Position numbers and translations under genes: made by a program. Below are positions 28,600 through 40,200 of a stretch of 64,000 bases of DNA, piece after piece. Each line of letters begins with the position of its first letter. Position 1 is the first letter of the stretch. The stretch is from Atriophallophorus winterbourni. Taxonomy: Eukaryota; Platyhelminthes; Trematoda; Plagiorchiida; Microphallidae. The notes below the pieces were generated by a model, which saw only the letters and a program-made list of their open reading frames with translations, did no database searches and was not told where the DNA came from. The stretch lies in NCBI GenBank assembly GCA_013407085.1, contig JACCGJ010009909.1, positions 1-64,000 on the forward strand. The letters are read 5' to 3'.

Positions 28600-29060
28600 T
28601 TAAACGATTACTTGTTTTGCAAAGAAATTTGAGTGCAATCCGTTAGAGCAGTTTTTGGGTAACGTTTCACTTCTGGCGCAAAAGCTCCATCAAACCAAGG
28701 GTGATAGTTTGTTTTTCTTCAAAAAATAGCTTAACCTTAGCCCCGCATGTGGGCCGCTGTTTCAACTGACCTTGACCGTGTTCACTTGTATTGGATTGAT
28801 GTGGATACATACTAGTAGGAAAATCAACCACCGATCCTGGTCATTCCACGAGACGTCACACAGCATACGCTTACTATAGGCTGTTTAGCCTGTATGGTCA
28901 ACTCAGTGGTGGGGGGGGTTGACTCCTACTTAATCATGTTCCCTGTCCTGACTATCACCCTTTGTCTGACGAAGCTTCTGTGTCAGAAGTGAAACGTTAC
29001 CCAAAAACTACTCTAACCGATTACACTCAAATTTCTTTGTATTATGAATACACAATCGGT
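28600..29060. repeat. Inverted-repeat (foldback) element
   Basis: Left arm about 28610-28712 ('caaagaaatttgagtgcaat', 'tttttgggtaacgtttcac', 'ccaagggtgatag') is repeated in reverse at about 28966-29045 ('ctatcaccctttg', 'gtgaaacgttacccaaaaac', 'caaatttctttg'). About 250 bp of non-coding sequence lies between. Solo arms occur at 26755 and 47325. The structure resembles a foldback or MITE-like DNA element. Confidence 0.65.
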
Positions 29061-30624
29061 CACAAACATTAAAATCGATTGCTGATTCCATGTTTTCTTA
29101 GCTTTAGATAAGATTGAGCTCTGCAGGGTAAATTAGTGCCATTTCGGCTCACTAAATTAACGACCGGAATATGGCACTACAAGTCACCATCTATTTTCAA
29201 TAGGTCAGACTACAGCTTTTACGTGGCCTACAAGTGAAGCAGTATTACAAAACATTGGAACTCGGAATCAATTGTTCTACCAGCGATACAAATGACAAAT
29301 AAGATACTCGGGTGTCCCGAAACAACCATTCTCGGTCGATTGGCTGGCGGTTCAGGGAAACATCATGATCTGTGTTATGTTAGGTTGCACTGGAAAAGCG
29401 TAGTGTCTGATACGTCTAACTTTTTCCAGCGTGCAAAATTAGCCGTATTTTTCATGTTCCCATCTTTTCCATGAAGACTGATTCATGCGCATTTTGATAC
29501 GTATTCTAGATTGCGAAACACCTAGGTAATGCTAGCTTGGAAGCCACTCGTAGATATGTGTGTAAGCCGTTCAATACACCAATGTGGTAAAGCATGCAAA
29601 TAAATGCAAATCGTTGAATGTCATATGTTTAAAGCCGCTCACGTGTGTGTTGTGCGTGTCTGATAGAATAATTTCTCTGTGCAATCCTATCCACCGATTG
29701 TTTTACAGTTGATGCTTTATCTATATTTTTGAGTTACTAATACAGGGTTTGCGCATCACTTTAACTTGAAACGGTTTCTAAGTTCGCGTTGCAAACATTT
29801 TGCAAGTTTTCTGTGACGATTTATTTCGCAGTTGTTTGAACGATTTCCAACCATAACACATTACTCAAGCATAATTGATTGACCTTGCTAGCAAAGCATA
29901 ATTGATCCGCAAAGCTTTGCTGTGACACCATGGTAAATATGACCGTTAAAGAAACCACGTTGTTCCAAAGCAGCATTACAATTCTTATGATGCTAGCGCG
30001 CGATAGCTTACATCAAGTGTTATTGTGTTCACAATGGGTTATGTAAGAAGCGTCACATTGAAAATGTTTTCAGTTTGAGCATTTCAATAATAGAACCGAC
30101 GCTACCTTCTCACGGTTGGTTTCGCCAAACGTATACAAACTAGTCTTTAACTGCGAATATTGTCAAAATTCACGGAACCTGACTGTTCCATACCAACGTG
30201 AATCCCGTTGTTAAGCGTTTGTATGGAGAGTTGAAAATAATGGTCTAATGTTTTGTTATCGCTCATGTACCTGAATCTTATACTCCGCTCAGCAATAGAA
30301 CGTTGTTGACATTCTTCGTTTGAAGTCCATCTGCGGCTTCAACAATCCCGTGTCTGGAACTAGTAGTTTCTATCTGAAGAGTTCATGCAACCCGTTATCG
30401 AAATGAATGTGTGAGGAATATGAGAACCAGAACAGCAGCGTTAAGTCGTGTTTTTCTTCGGGTGTTTTCCCAAACACTAATAACAAACAGACAGAGCGCC
30501 ACTTCACTGGGGCGTGGGTCTAAATGCTTAGCATACAAGTATCATTCTGAAAATACAATTCAAAACAATCGCTTAGAGAGTTTGAATTCAATTTTAACGG
30601 TAAAAAAGCATATAGCTATATATG

Positions 30625-31055
30625 CCATGAGATTGTAAATATGATTATGAACAAAAGTTTGAAGCTTCTGAAATAACGCGAAAGTTGCTGAATTGGATAA
30701 GGGTTGCTGTTGCTGATAGACACATCCAAGTTTGCGTTGGTAGCACCCTCTATAATACAATAGACGTCACAAGTTGAGTTCTACAGGGCTCGGTGCATGT
30801 ATCTTTTCTGTTCTTTGTGTATATGAATGATGTAGTGTAATATATTTGGTGCAATTTGATACTGTTTGCCCAAGATAATAAAATATGGAAAGGTGTTAAG
30901 ACTATTCACGACCGTATGGCATTACAACAGAATCTGTGCACCAGACAAATGAGTTGCCCTTGGCTTGGCCAATCTCTGCGCCACCCATCAGGTTGGCACA
31001 CAAAATCTCCGCTGGACTACCACAGAAAAAGATTTAGATGATGTTGCCTACCACC
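30625..31055 (+). mobile_element. CR1-like RT fragment, plus strand
   Basis: Decayed but readable: EITRKLLNWIRVAVADRHIQ, VGSTLYNTIDVTS, a damaged VPQGSVLGP block, FVYMNDVV and LILFAQDNKIWKGVKT, where the FADD active site has become FAQD. It is closest to the minus-strand element at 35.4-36.8 kb. Stops and the lost catalytic aspartate show it is dead. Confidence 0.8.
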
Positions 31056-31089
31056 TTTATAGATGGGTGAAATTACCCCTTAATTCCAT

Positions 31090-33200
31090 TCTGTTGACAC
31101 GACTCCTTCGGTTAGAGAATGCTTAATCAATTTAATTAATGGTTCACAGAGCTGCTGGTCACAGGATTTCAGTAACATTAATGTGATTCCGTCCGCCACA
31201 TGGGATTTCCTGGATCTCTTTCGTTTTCAAATCGCTGAATTGATCTCCGTCTCGGTCAGCTGTTGCGTCAAAATTGATGGCGGTAATTCATCCGTCGATA
31301 TATTCTTTAACGGACTAATTACTTTAGCATAAAATTGAGCTACATTATAAGCCGTTTCCTTTGCTGCGACTGTTAAGCCATCTTCAGTAAACACATGAAA
31401 CATCCCTGGTTTCAGGCTCGATCATGCATTGACAATCCGATATAGCAATTTAGGATTTCTTTCCATTTTCAAAGATAGAAAGCGATTGTAATTTTGCTTG
31501 TTTTCGTTGATGAGAGCGTTCAATTTGTGTCGAATTCTGCAAAATTGTTGTCAAGAAAGCATCAGTGCTGGTATTTCTAAGTTGAACCCAAGCAAATTTC
31601 CTTTGCCTGATCCATTTTTTCGTGCGAATACGAAGCTTAAAGCGAAAGTCGCTTGCCCGTCGTTAATCAACAAATCGCGAATTTTGATATATGTTTGACT
31701 GAACTCTTTGTGTGTGTGTGTGTGGTGCAATGTGTTTCGGTGTTGTGATAATCAAGCACTCACTAATTTACTAACCCAAGCGCTTCACGTAAACTCACGT
31801 AGTCGATTATTCTGAATAGTTTAGCGGACTCATACTCTTCTAGAGCTGCATACATATTCGAAGCATAACACAAGATTATCTCTCTGACCAAAAGGGGAAT
31901 GCAGTCAGCACCCTCAACTACCGTAGTCTCGGAAGTAAGAATTAAATCCAAAACGGATGGCAACTCTGATCCTCGACTGTGAGTAAAATCGGACTTATGG
32001 TTATGCAGTTGAATCATGGCGATCAGCTCACCGAATTTATGATCGAGTGTGTGTATATGATGATCTGATCTGGCAAAAAATGAGGAAGGTTGAAGTCTCC
32101 GATGACTAGTAATTGAGAGCTTCGCATCTGTCCGGCGTAGTGTAGAGCATATAATAACCTGTCGTTCTGTGCATCAGTCGAAGCCTAGTGGCGATATTTT
32201 ATACCAACGATGCAGTCGTCTTGTGACTCCCGTGGAAGGCTACATCATACGTATCATCTGATTCAAGGTTCGATCGTAAAACTTCATAAACTGAAGACGT
32301 TCAATATTCAAGATTTATGGTTGAAATGCAATTAACCTTGCAATAACCATAGAGTCTAACTATAGGTACAAATGTTCGTGACAGTATAGAGCCACACAAA
32401 CATTTTCGTGGGATATCGTTCCGTAATAGTACCATGTTGGGGATCGACAGTTGGCTTTCAGACATACAAGATTGAAACAAAGATTCAATAATAGCGAAGA
32501 GGTCGGGTGAGTATCATTTACATAGCTCGGTTAGTTCAACAAATTTATTGAACCAAGTTTGGGTATTCGAATAGAGACATTTAGTGAGCTTTTACCATGT
32601 AACAATGATCCAGTGACATTATTTATTAGTCCGAAGCTGTCGACGTCGGACTCTTATCGTTTTTTGAAAAAAAGTTGAGTATTTTCGCTGGCGACTTTGT
32701 ATCGGATGATTTGCAATGGAATGCTGCAATTTCACCTCAGCACCGGCTCTGGGATTGCACAATCTAACGTTTTCAGGTAATTTGTTTTTGTATAGTTTTA
32801 GTTAGGATCGGACAGCATCTGCCATGCTACTTGAAAAAAATGTAACCTTAAGTGGATTTGAGCCGTTTCTTTGATAGTTCGGCGAACTAGGTAGTCTGTA
32901 TGTGTCGACCACCAAAGAAGTTTGGGAACTGATATTCTCGGCAATAAATTATCACTGTTTACGATCGTGCTCTTTCCGTTCATACACCGTTGTGGCCCTG
33001 TATACGCTGGAACGTCGAGCAGAATAATACTGCTTGATACTGCTTGATCCCAACCGTTCGATGTTCATTGTCTTTACCAACCGGTACGTCAGCATATAAA
33101 CGGTGGTGTGAGTCACTTTGTGCTCGCAGCAAATACGAATTCAGTAGTATATTTTCCATGTCCTTTTCGTTGGCAAAAGTGATCCTGTGCAAACGTGGTT
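31090..33200 (-). mobile_element. CR1-like element: ORF1, endonuclease and pre-RT linker, decayed
   Basis: On the minus strand, from high to low coordinates: an ORF1 piece (33192-32980, ENILLNSYLLRAQ, resembling ENVLLNSYLLGSN in the intact element at 51.3 kb), decayed endonuclease ending ELPSVLDLILTSE at about 31950, and pre-RT linker around 31470 (LKMERNPKLLYRIVN). It ends about 35 bp from the plus-strand RT fragment, with the two 3' ends facing each other. Confidence 0.75.
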
Positions 33201-34124
33201 TGTCTTGATTCGGAGACTTCGGGTGACGAGCGAGCTGAGTTACCGACGCCGGGTGTATATCATAAAAGCCAAGTGAATCGCAAATACCGAACCAATTTTC
33301 AAAGTCATGTTATTGCCTTTCTTGACTTCTGACTCAGGAATATTACTGCAGATTACCTTAATCTTCAGTGCTTATAGAGTTTTTGCTCCTTATATTTGAA
33401 CGGTTTGCACAGACTTCCTATTTTGCGTGAAAGTTCAGGCTCAGTGCTTCGGGTCAACAACTTCTGCCTTGAGTCACCATCCGAGCAAATGTGGGCTTAT
33501 TAGAGTGTGACGCGTGCACTATGGGCTCTTTGGTAGTAGCCACTGATACTGGAATTGAGGTCCATAATGATTTGTTATCAGGTTGAATCATGATGAATAT
33601 GATTCCATTCCAGTAAAACTCGTTTCATCAATTTCATCGTTCTAATGAAACTCAGTATTGTCATGTATGTGATTGAAGTCGTTAAAACACAATGTAAATC
33701 TCAGTGCATATTGGCATAACTATCTACGCTTTTGTGGTCTTCCTCTGTAATTGTTTAAATAAAGCTATTTCTAAATTCTATTTCGAACCTATCCCCAAAA
33801 CTGACCCCCGCGCCTTCATCGGACAAAATCGTTTCACACCAGTATGTTATTGCTTGTCCGTAGTTTGTTGTCCATGCCTGCAATTTCGGTGAATTGCAAC
33901 TTGAATCAACCTAATGGTTGCAATCATTTTGAAACAAGTGTGGTTCTATTCGAAGGTCGAATACAAATGTTTCTTCAATGTTCAAACATCGTTCGCGTGA
34001 CACATTTCACCGCCTCCATTTACTTATACGCAAACGGCCTTCGATATTTTTTGAAATAAATACTGTGTAAATAGAATTCAATTTCATTTCTATACATATT
34101 CTTGCTTTAAGAGAACCATTTGAC
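33201..34124. other. Upstream flank of PKD2; no promoter recognised
   Basis: May include the decayed 5' part of the CR1-like element. I see no confident TATA or initiator motif. Confidence 0.3.
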
Positions 34125-34296
34125 ATGTCTGCGGTACACTTCGAAGAATCAGTGGATTTGTGCGAGGGAATGCAACAGGAACCGTTCGAGAGAATCCTCT
34201 CGGAATCCGTTGTGGATACCTCAGTCGAACCTGTGACGAAGTCTACGCCAAAGGACGTGGAACGAGGCAACAAAGCGAGATCTAATATTCTACATG
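34125..34296 (+). CDS. PKD2: PKD2 exon 1: N-terminus
   Basis: First in-frame ATG of an acidic segment (MSAVHFEESVDLCEG, then SVVDTSVEPVTKSTPKD). The donor GTGCGT at 34297 leaves phase 1, which fits exon 2 exactly (codon G|CC). A second possible donor at 34301 does not fit. No sequence match identifies this exon by itself. It rests on phase, position and open frame, and an upstream non-coding exon may exist. Confidence 0.6.
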
Positions 34297-37200
34297 GTGC
34301 GTTAATTTTTCAACATATCTGTGGGATATTGTGGCTGTTATATTTCACAACAACTGGGTGGAACCTGGTGTAATCTACTATGCATATGCGACATAAACAA
34401 GTACATTTGGTGATTATACTGCCTCGTTAACTTAAGTAAATTTAACGTCCAGTGACATCTGAGCTATCCTTTTTATTTTCGCTCATGGAGCACGTACAGC
34501 TGTTCATGTCACCATTTATTTTGCGAGGGTGTTACCAGGATTTCTGTTGAGGTGCACAATCCACCTGGTATATCCATAGGAATCTGTTAAACAAAGGTTT
34601 TATTCGTTCTTAGACTCTTGTGACTTCAACTTTCTCGTGACGGCTAGTTATAGAATCCTCAGCACACAATGTATACAACGTTTGATGGAGCATGTCTGCT
34701 TGGTACGGTGTCTGATTTAAAGTCTGAATGTGACAGTCACAATCTCGTGTCGTGGAGAACAAGTTTCGCCTTGCTCTTTCATTTCTAGCGACTGGCTTTG
34801 TGCGAACTAATGGTGAAGAAGAAAATACTACTTAGTCTGGCTAAAATCACGTTCACAATTTTTATTATTAGTCGACTGTCTTTATTAGGTTCAATTGCTA
34901 ATCTCCGTGAATTTGTCTGAAATTTCGGTCGCTCCAAATACTAAAAATTAGTTAATTATATTGCTTCACTTCTCAACGATACTAGGCTTTTACATTAATC
35001 TACCGCTGATCGTGGAATTTATTTGTCGTTGACACTGCAAGACACTAGATGCATTGAGAAGGACAGCATAGTGATACAGTGTAGGCAACATGTATTCATT
35101 TCACGATTTCTTTTGTGACAAATCAGCCGATTTTCGCTGCATCCTCGTGAACGTATTCACTGTTGAATGGCGGTTTGCTGGTCGTTGACCAAGCTGGCTC
35201 TCAGAGACAGCGGCTATTATGATTAACATTTACTATCCAAGCAAGCGTTGTCGTGTTACCATTGGGCATTAAATGTGAACGCTAGATTGATTGAATCGCC
35301 GTGAAAATGATTCACAAACGTCTCACTTTTGGTTGCCCGTGTTTGCGAAACGAAAAAATCCTAATACAACTTCTCTCTCAGAACTCAGAACTCAGAAAAT
35401 TGTATGGTAGAAAAAGTATTAAGCTTAACAATAACCATAGGATGACAAGGTATATGGAACATATAAAAATATATAAAAAAATATAAAATATCTCAAAAAT
35501 CAATAGGGACATTCGCATACCGCATGGTTCGTCATAAACTCATCGAGTTTGGAAGCGAAAACCTCAACAGATTCTGATCGTGTGATTTCTTCAGGCAAAT
35601 AGTTCCAAGTGAAACAAATTCTTACGGAGAAAAAATTACGACGTATATCCAATCGAGAATGCGGAATGCTTAAAGCCTTTGAATGTGTTCGTGTTCTAGT
35701 AAGGTCATTGGGCTTTAGCAAGTGTTTAAGGGGATGGTTTACAGAATGCAGGATTTTGAAGGTCAACATAAGGTCACTACGTATCCGCCGTTGGGTAAAA
35801 TCTTGTAGGTTCAGTTTTAACATTCGCTCTGTGAAAGGCAAATTTCTGTACCGGGAGACCAACTTTGTAGCACGATGATAAATCCTGTCGAGTAGTTCGA
35901 TATCCTTCCTCAGCCATGGTGCCCAGGCTTGGATGGAATATTCCATAACAGGACGTATATACGTGTTAATACCCGGGGTAGGGTTTCGGGCGTAAAAATC
36001 CTGAATATTCTTTTGAAAAGACTCAAGATACGGCAAGCTTTATTGTACACCATCCGGCAATGCTGTCCAGGCTTAAGGTTAAACGAAACCCAGATACCCA
36101 GATCTTTTTCTGCTGTGGTCCAGACGAGATCTTGCGTGCCAAGCTGATACGTGTGGTGCAGAGATTTCCCAAGCTGCCGCATTTTACATTTCGCAGGGTT
36201 AAATGGTAACTCATTTAACTGGGACCAACGAAATAAGATGCTTAGATCCCGTTGTAATGCCATACAGTCATTAACAGACCTGACACGTTTCCAAATTTTA
36301 ATATCATCGGCAAATAGTATCACGTTGCATCCAATATCCTCTACTATATCGTTCATATACACCAAGAATAGAAGAGGTCCAAGCACCGAGCCTTGCGGAA
36401 CTCCACTCGTGACGTCTATTTTTCTAGATAAGGTGCTGCCAACGCGAACTTGGACGTGTCTATCAGTAAGATAGTCCCTTATCCAATTCAGCAATTTTCC
36501 CGTTATTCCATAGGATTCGAGCTTTTTAATTAAGATGTCATGGTTGACTCTATCGAAAGCTTTGGAAATATCGATGTAGCAAGCATGTACAGCCTCACCT
36601 TCGTCTAGTGCCTTGGTCCAATCCTCGAACGTTATAAGAAGGTTAGATAAACAGCAACGACCTCTTCGAAAACCGTGTTGTGCTGCGGTCAAAATATTTT
36701 GGTTTTCAAAATGTTCTCTTATGCGTTTCATGAACTGATCTTCGATATTCTTTTTTATAACCACGTCTTTGATAACACTAGATATAGAGATGGAAACATG
36801 CCATCTGTCCTGGATCTAATACTAACGAGTGAGGAACATGCCGTCGAAAATCTGAGCTACGAAACTCCATTGGGTTCTAGCGACAACCTGGTCATCTTAT
36901 TCGATTATGTTTGTCAAGCTGAGAGAACGAATGACATCAACAAAACAAAACTACAACTGGATATTGGAAGTCTTCATATTACTCTTCGAACGATTTTTGA
37001 CTGGAAACCAGACACCACGGACATGCATCGTTCTTGAGTAAACTTCATAGAGAAGCTGTGTGATGAAATAAACCTACATTCCAGATTTGTGCCAAAGACA
37101 GCGAAAAAACGATTCACCTTCACGTTGAGAAGCCGCACAAGGAAGTGGATTAAGATACGCAACGATGCATGGAAAAACTATGTCCACAATCCGATGCCAG

Positions 37201-40200
37201 ATAATTGGGAAACATATCGTCTGTTGAGGAACAAGGTCACCTCTCTTATCACCGAGGATAAGCAGTCTCATCAGGCAAGACTACTGACCATGATGGAGCG
37301 GAACCCCAAAGTCCTGTACCAGATCGTTAACACTACATCAAAAATTAAGCCAGGAATCTCAGCACTACGCACACCTCATGGTCTAACTACGACTGCGTTC
37401 GAGGCTGCCGAAGTTCTTGCAGGTTACTACTGCAAAGTTTTTTGCCCCAAGGAATCAGTGCATCTTACGCCGCATTCGATCGGCTTTTCCAATGAAATAC
37501 TAAATGAAATCTCAATAAACAATGAGTGTGTCATGCTCAGACTTCTTCGTTTGAATACCGCAAAGTCACCAGGAGCAGATGGAATCACTCCTTTTATCCT
37601 CAAACGATGCGCATCCTCATTGTGTGGTCCACTCAGCACATTATTCCAAATTTCGCTCGAAAATAGTATCGTTCCCGCGGAATGGAAATCTGGCATCATC
37701 ACACCAATCTACAAGGGCGGGAGTCGATCTGACGCTGCGAACTATAGACCAGTTACGTTGTTGCCAGTAATTTCTAAAGTGCTAGAGAGTTTAGTAGCGG
37801 AAAAGATCACCCATCACCTCGAAAACAATAGACTGCTTGCGACTGAACAGCACGGTTTCAGGAAACATCACTCATGTCTATCTAACCTCTTGCTCACCTT
37901 AAACGACTGGACTGAGTGTGTGGACAATGGTTACTCCATCCACGCATGCTTTTTAGACATGTCAAAGGCTTTCGACCGCGTCAATCATAGTATTTTAATC
38001 CAGAAACTTGAATTGCACGGGATAACAGGAAAACTTCTTGCTTGGCTAGAAAACTATTTACGCGACAGGAGTGCCCAAGTCAGAGTGACGGCGCCTTATC
38101 GAAACCATTCAAAATTACGAGCGGAGTGCCCCAGGGTTCGGTCCTCGGACCGATTTTGTTTTTGATCTACGCAAACGACATTCCCGAGCGTGTTAAATGC
38201 AAGATTATGTTATTTGCAGACGATATAAAGCTTTGGAGAAGCATACGTACAAATGATGACTGTGAAACTTTGCAGAAGGATCTAAACACATTGCACGATT
38301 GGTCTTTGAGAAACAAACTACCATTCAACTTCCAAAAGTGCAAGGTGTTAAACATTGGAAAGAATGTTAATTACAACAACACTTTCGGATCCCAGCAACT
38401 CGTCTGGACAACTGAAGAGAAGGATTTGGGTGTTTGGACCAGTTCAAGTCTGAAGACTTCACTGCAGTGCAAAGCGGCTAACAAAAAGGCGTCACAAGTA
38501 TTGGCGTTATTGAGACGAATTTTCGGCAGATTCTCCAATCAGTCGGTGCCCCGTATCATGAACACCTATCTGAGACCAGCGATGGAGTACGCTGTTCAGG
38601 CTTGGTCACCCTGGATTCAGAAAGACATCAATATTCTGCAGCGTATTTACCACCGAACCACAAAGCTTGTACCCGGACTAGCTGCTAAACCATATGAAGA
38701 ACGTTTGAGGAGTCTCAATCTTTTAGACTTTCGCTGTCGTCGACTAAGAGGTGACCTCATACTGATGTACAATATTATGCACGTCCCTAACCATCCCTTG
38801 TCCAAACTTTTCACACGCTCGCCACCCCGTGCCAGTCGGAAACACGAACTTTCAGTGCTTATTCCCACTTCAAGACTGAACTGTCGAAGATATTCGTATG
38901 CTGTACGTGTAAGTTTAACATGGAACACCCTCCCCTCCACTGTTACACACTCAGCCAACCTGGATATTTTTAAAGCTAATTTGGACAAACACTTGAGAGA
39001 CAACCCAAACTTTGATACGATTTACACTACATGAGTTTTCCTATTCTTCTTTTTTATTGTATATACCTCATAACTCCATCCTATGGTTATTGTTAAGCTA
39101 AATGCTTTTTAGACCATTACAACTTTGAATCACTTTATTCATAGATTTATTCATAGATTATATGCAGGTGAAAAGCTATGCTTTACAAGACCCACAAAAA
39201 TGTACATCGGGTCGGATGGTAAAAAATATCAAAATATTGTTAGATTATAGTCAAACATAAAAAACATACTTTTCCATGTGGATATCTAGTGATTTTTTGA
39301 AAACTTCAACAGTTCCAGATTGTACCACATGAGTAGGTAAACTGTTCCACAGTTGCACATTGCGAACGGAAAATGCATATTTGCGGCAGTTCAACCTGCT
39401 ATGCTGTTGAGTCACAATGTGTTCCATTAATTTGGAGATCACCGGAAGTAACGTTACCAGTCTATAGTTTGCTGTGTCTGAACGGCTACCGCCTTTATAA
39501 ATAGGAGTTATCATCCCTTCTTTCCATTGCGGTGGTATTTTTCCTTCATTTAAGCTGAGATTGAATATGCGAGTGAGAGTAGCAGTCAAAGCAACGCGAC
39601 ACCTGCGAAGTACGGCGGGGGTAATTTTGTCTGCGCCAGGGGACTTCTTTTCGTTTAGTCGACAAAGTTCCCGCCCAACCATGTATTCGTTGATAGTCAT
39701 TTCACTTAATAATTCGAAATGTGGTGAACTTGATGAAAGTTGATATGGTATACAACGCTGGGGATTGAAGACAAATGAGTAAAACGTTGCTAAAGCGTCG
39801 GCGGTATCTTGGGCAGTGTGGGTCAATCCATGAGGTGTTAGTACAGAGAATACACATGGTTTGATCTTTGATCGTTCATTTACTATCTTGTAGAGAAGCT
39901 TAGGATTCTTTTCCATTCTCTTAAGCAAGTTCCATTGGAATTGCATGCGATCTTCTCTTACAAGAGTCGTGACGTAATTTCGTATCTTACAGAATCGCTT
40001 CCAAGTTTCTTCCGTACCAAACTTCTTATGAGTTACCCAAGACTCTCGCTTAACAGCTAACCATTTCTTCGTTCTACTCCGAATAACAAACTGGTTGTTG
40101 TAGCTGCATTTGTATGGTACAAAAAACGAGTTTTCGTAAATCTTCGAATTGTGATAATTTAGAAACGCATTGTATTATGAGCCAGGATCCATTGAATCAA

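Larger units (their letters stand above)
25746..30624. other. JIP 3' region / JIP-PKD2 interval, mostly unassigned
   Basis: No coding exon recognised. It holds repeat B (26600-26740), a foldback-type repeat (26755-26865, 28600-29060) and a SINE-like copy (27590-27790). The final JIP exon should lie here or in 23704-25430, but I could not place it. Confidence 0.4.
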
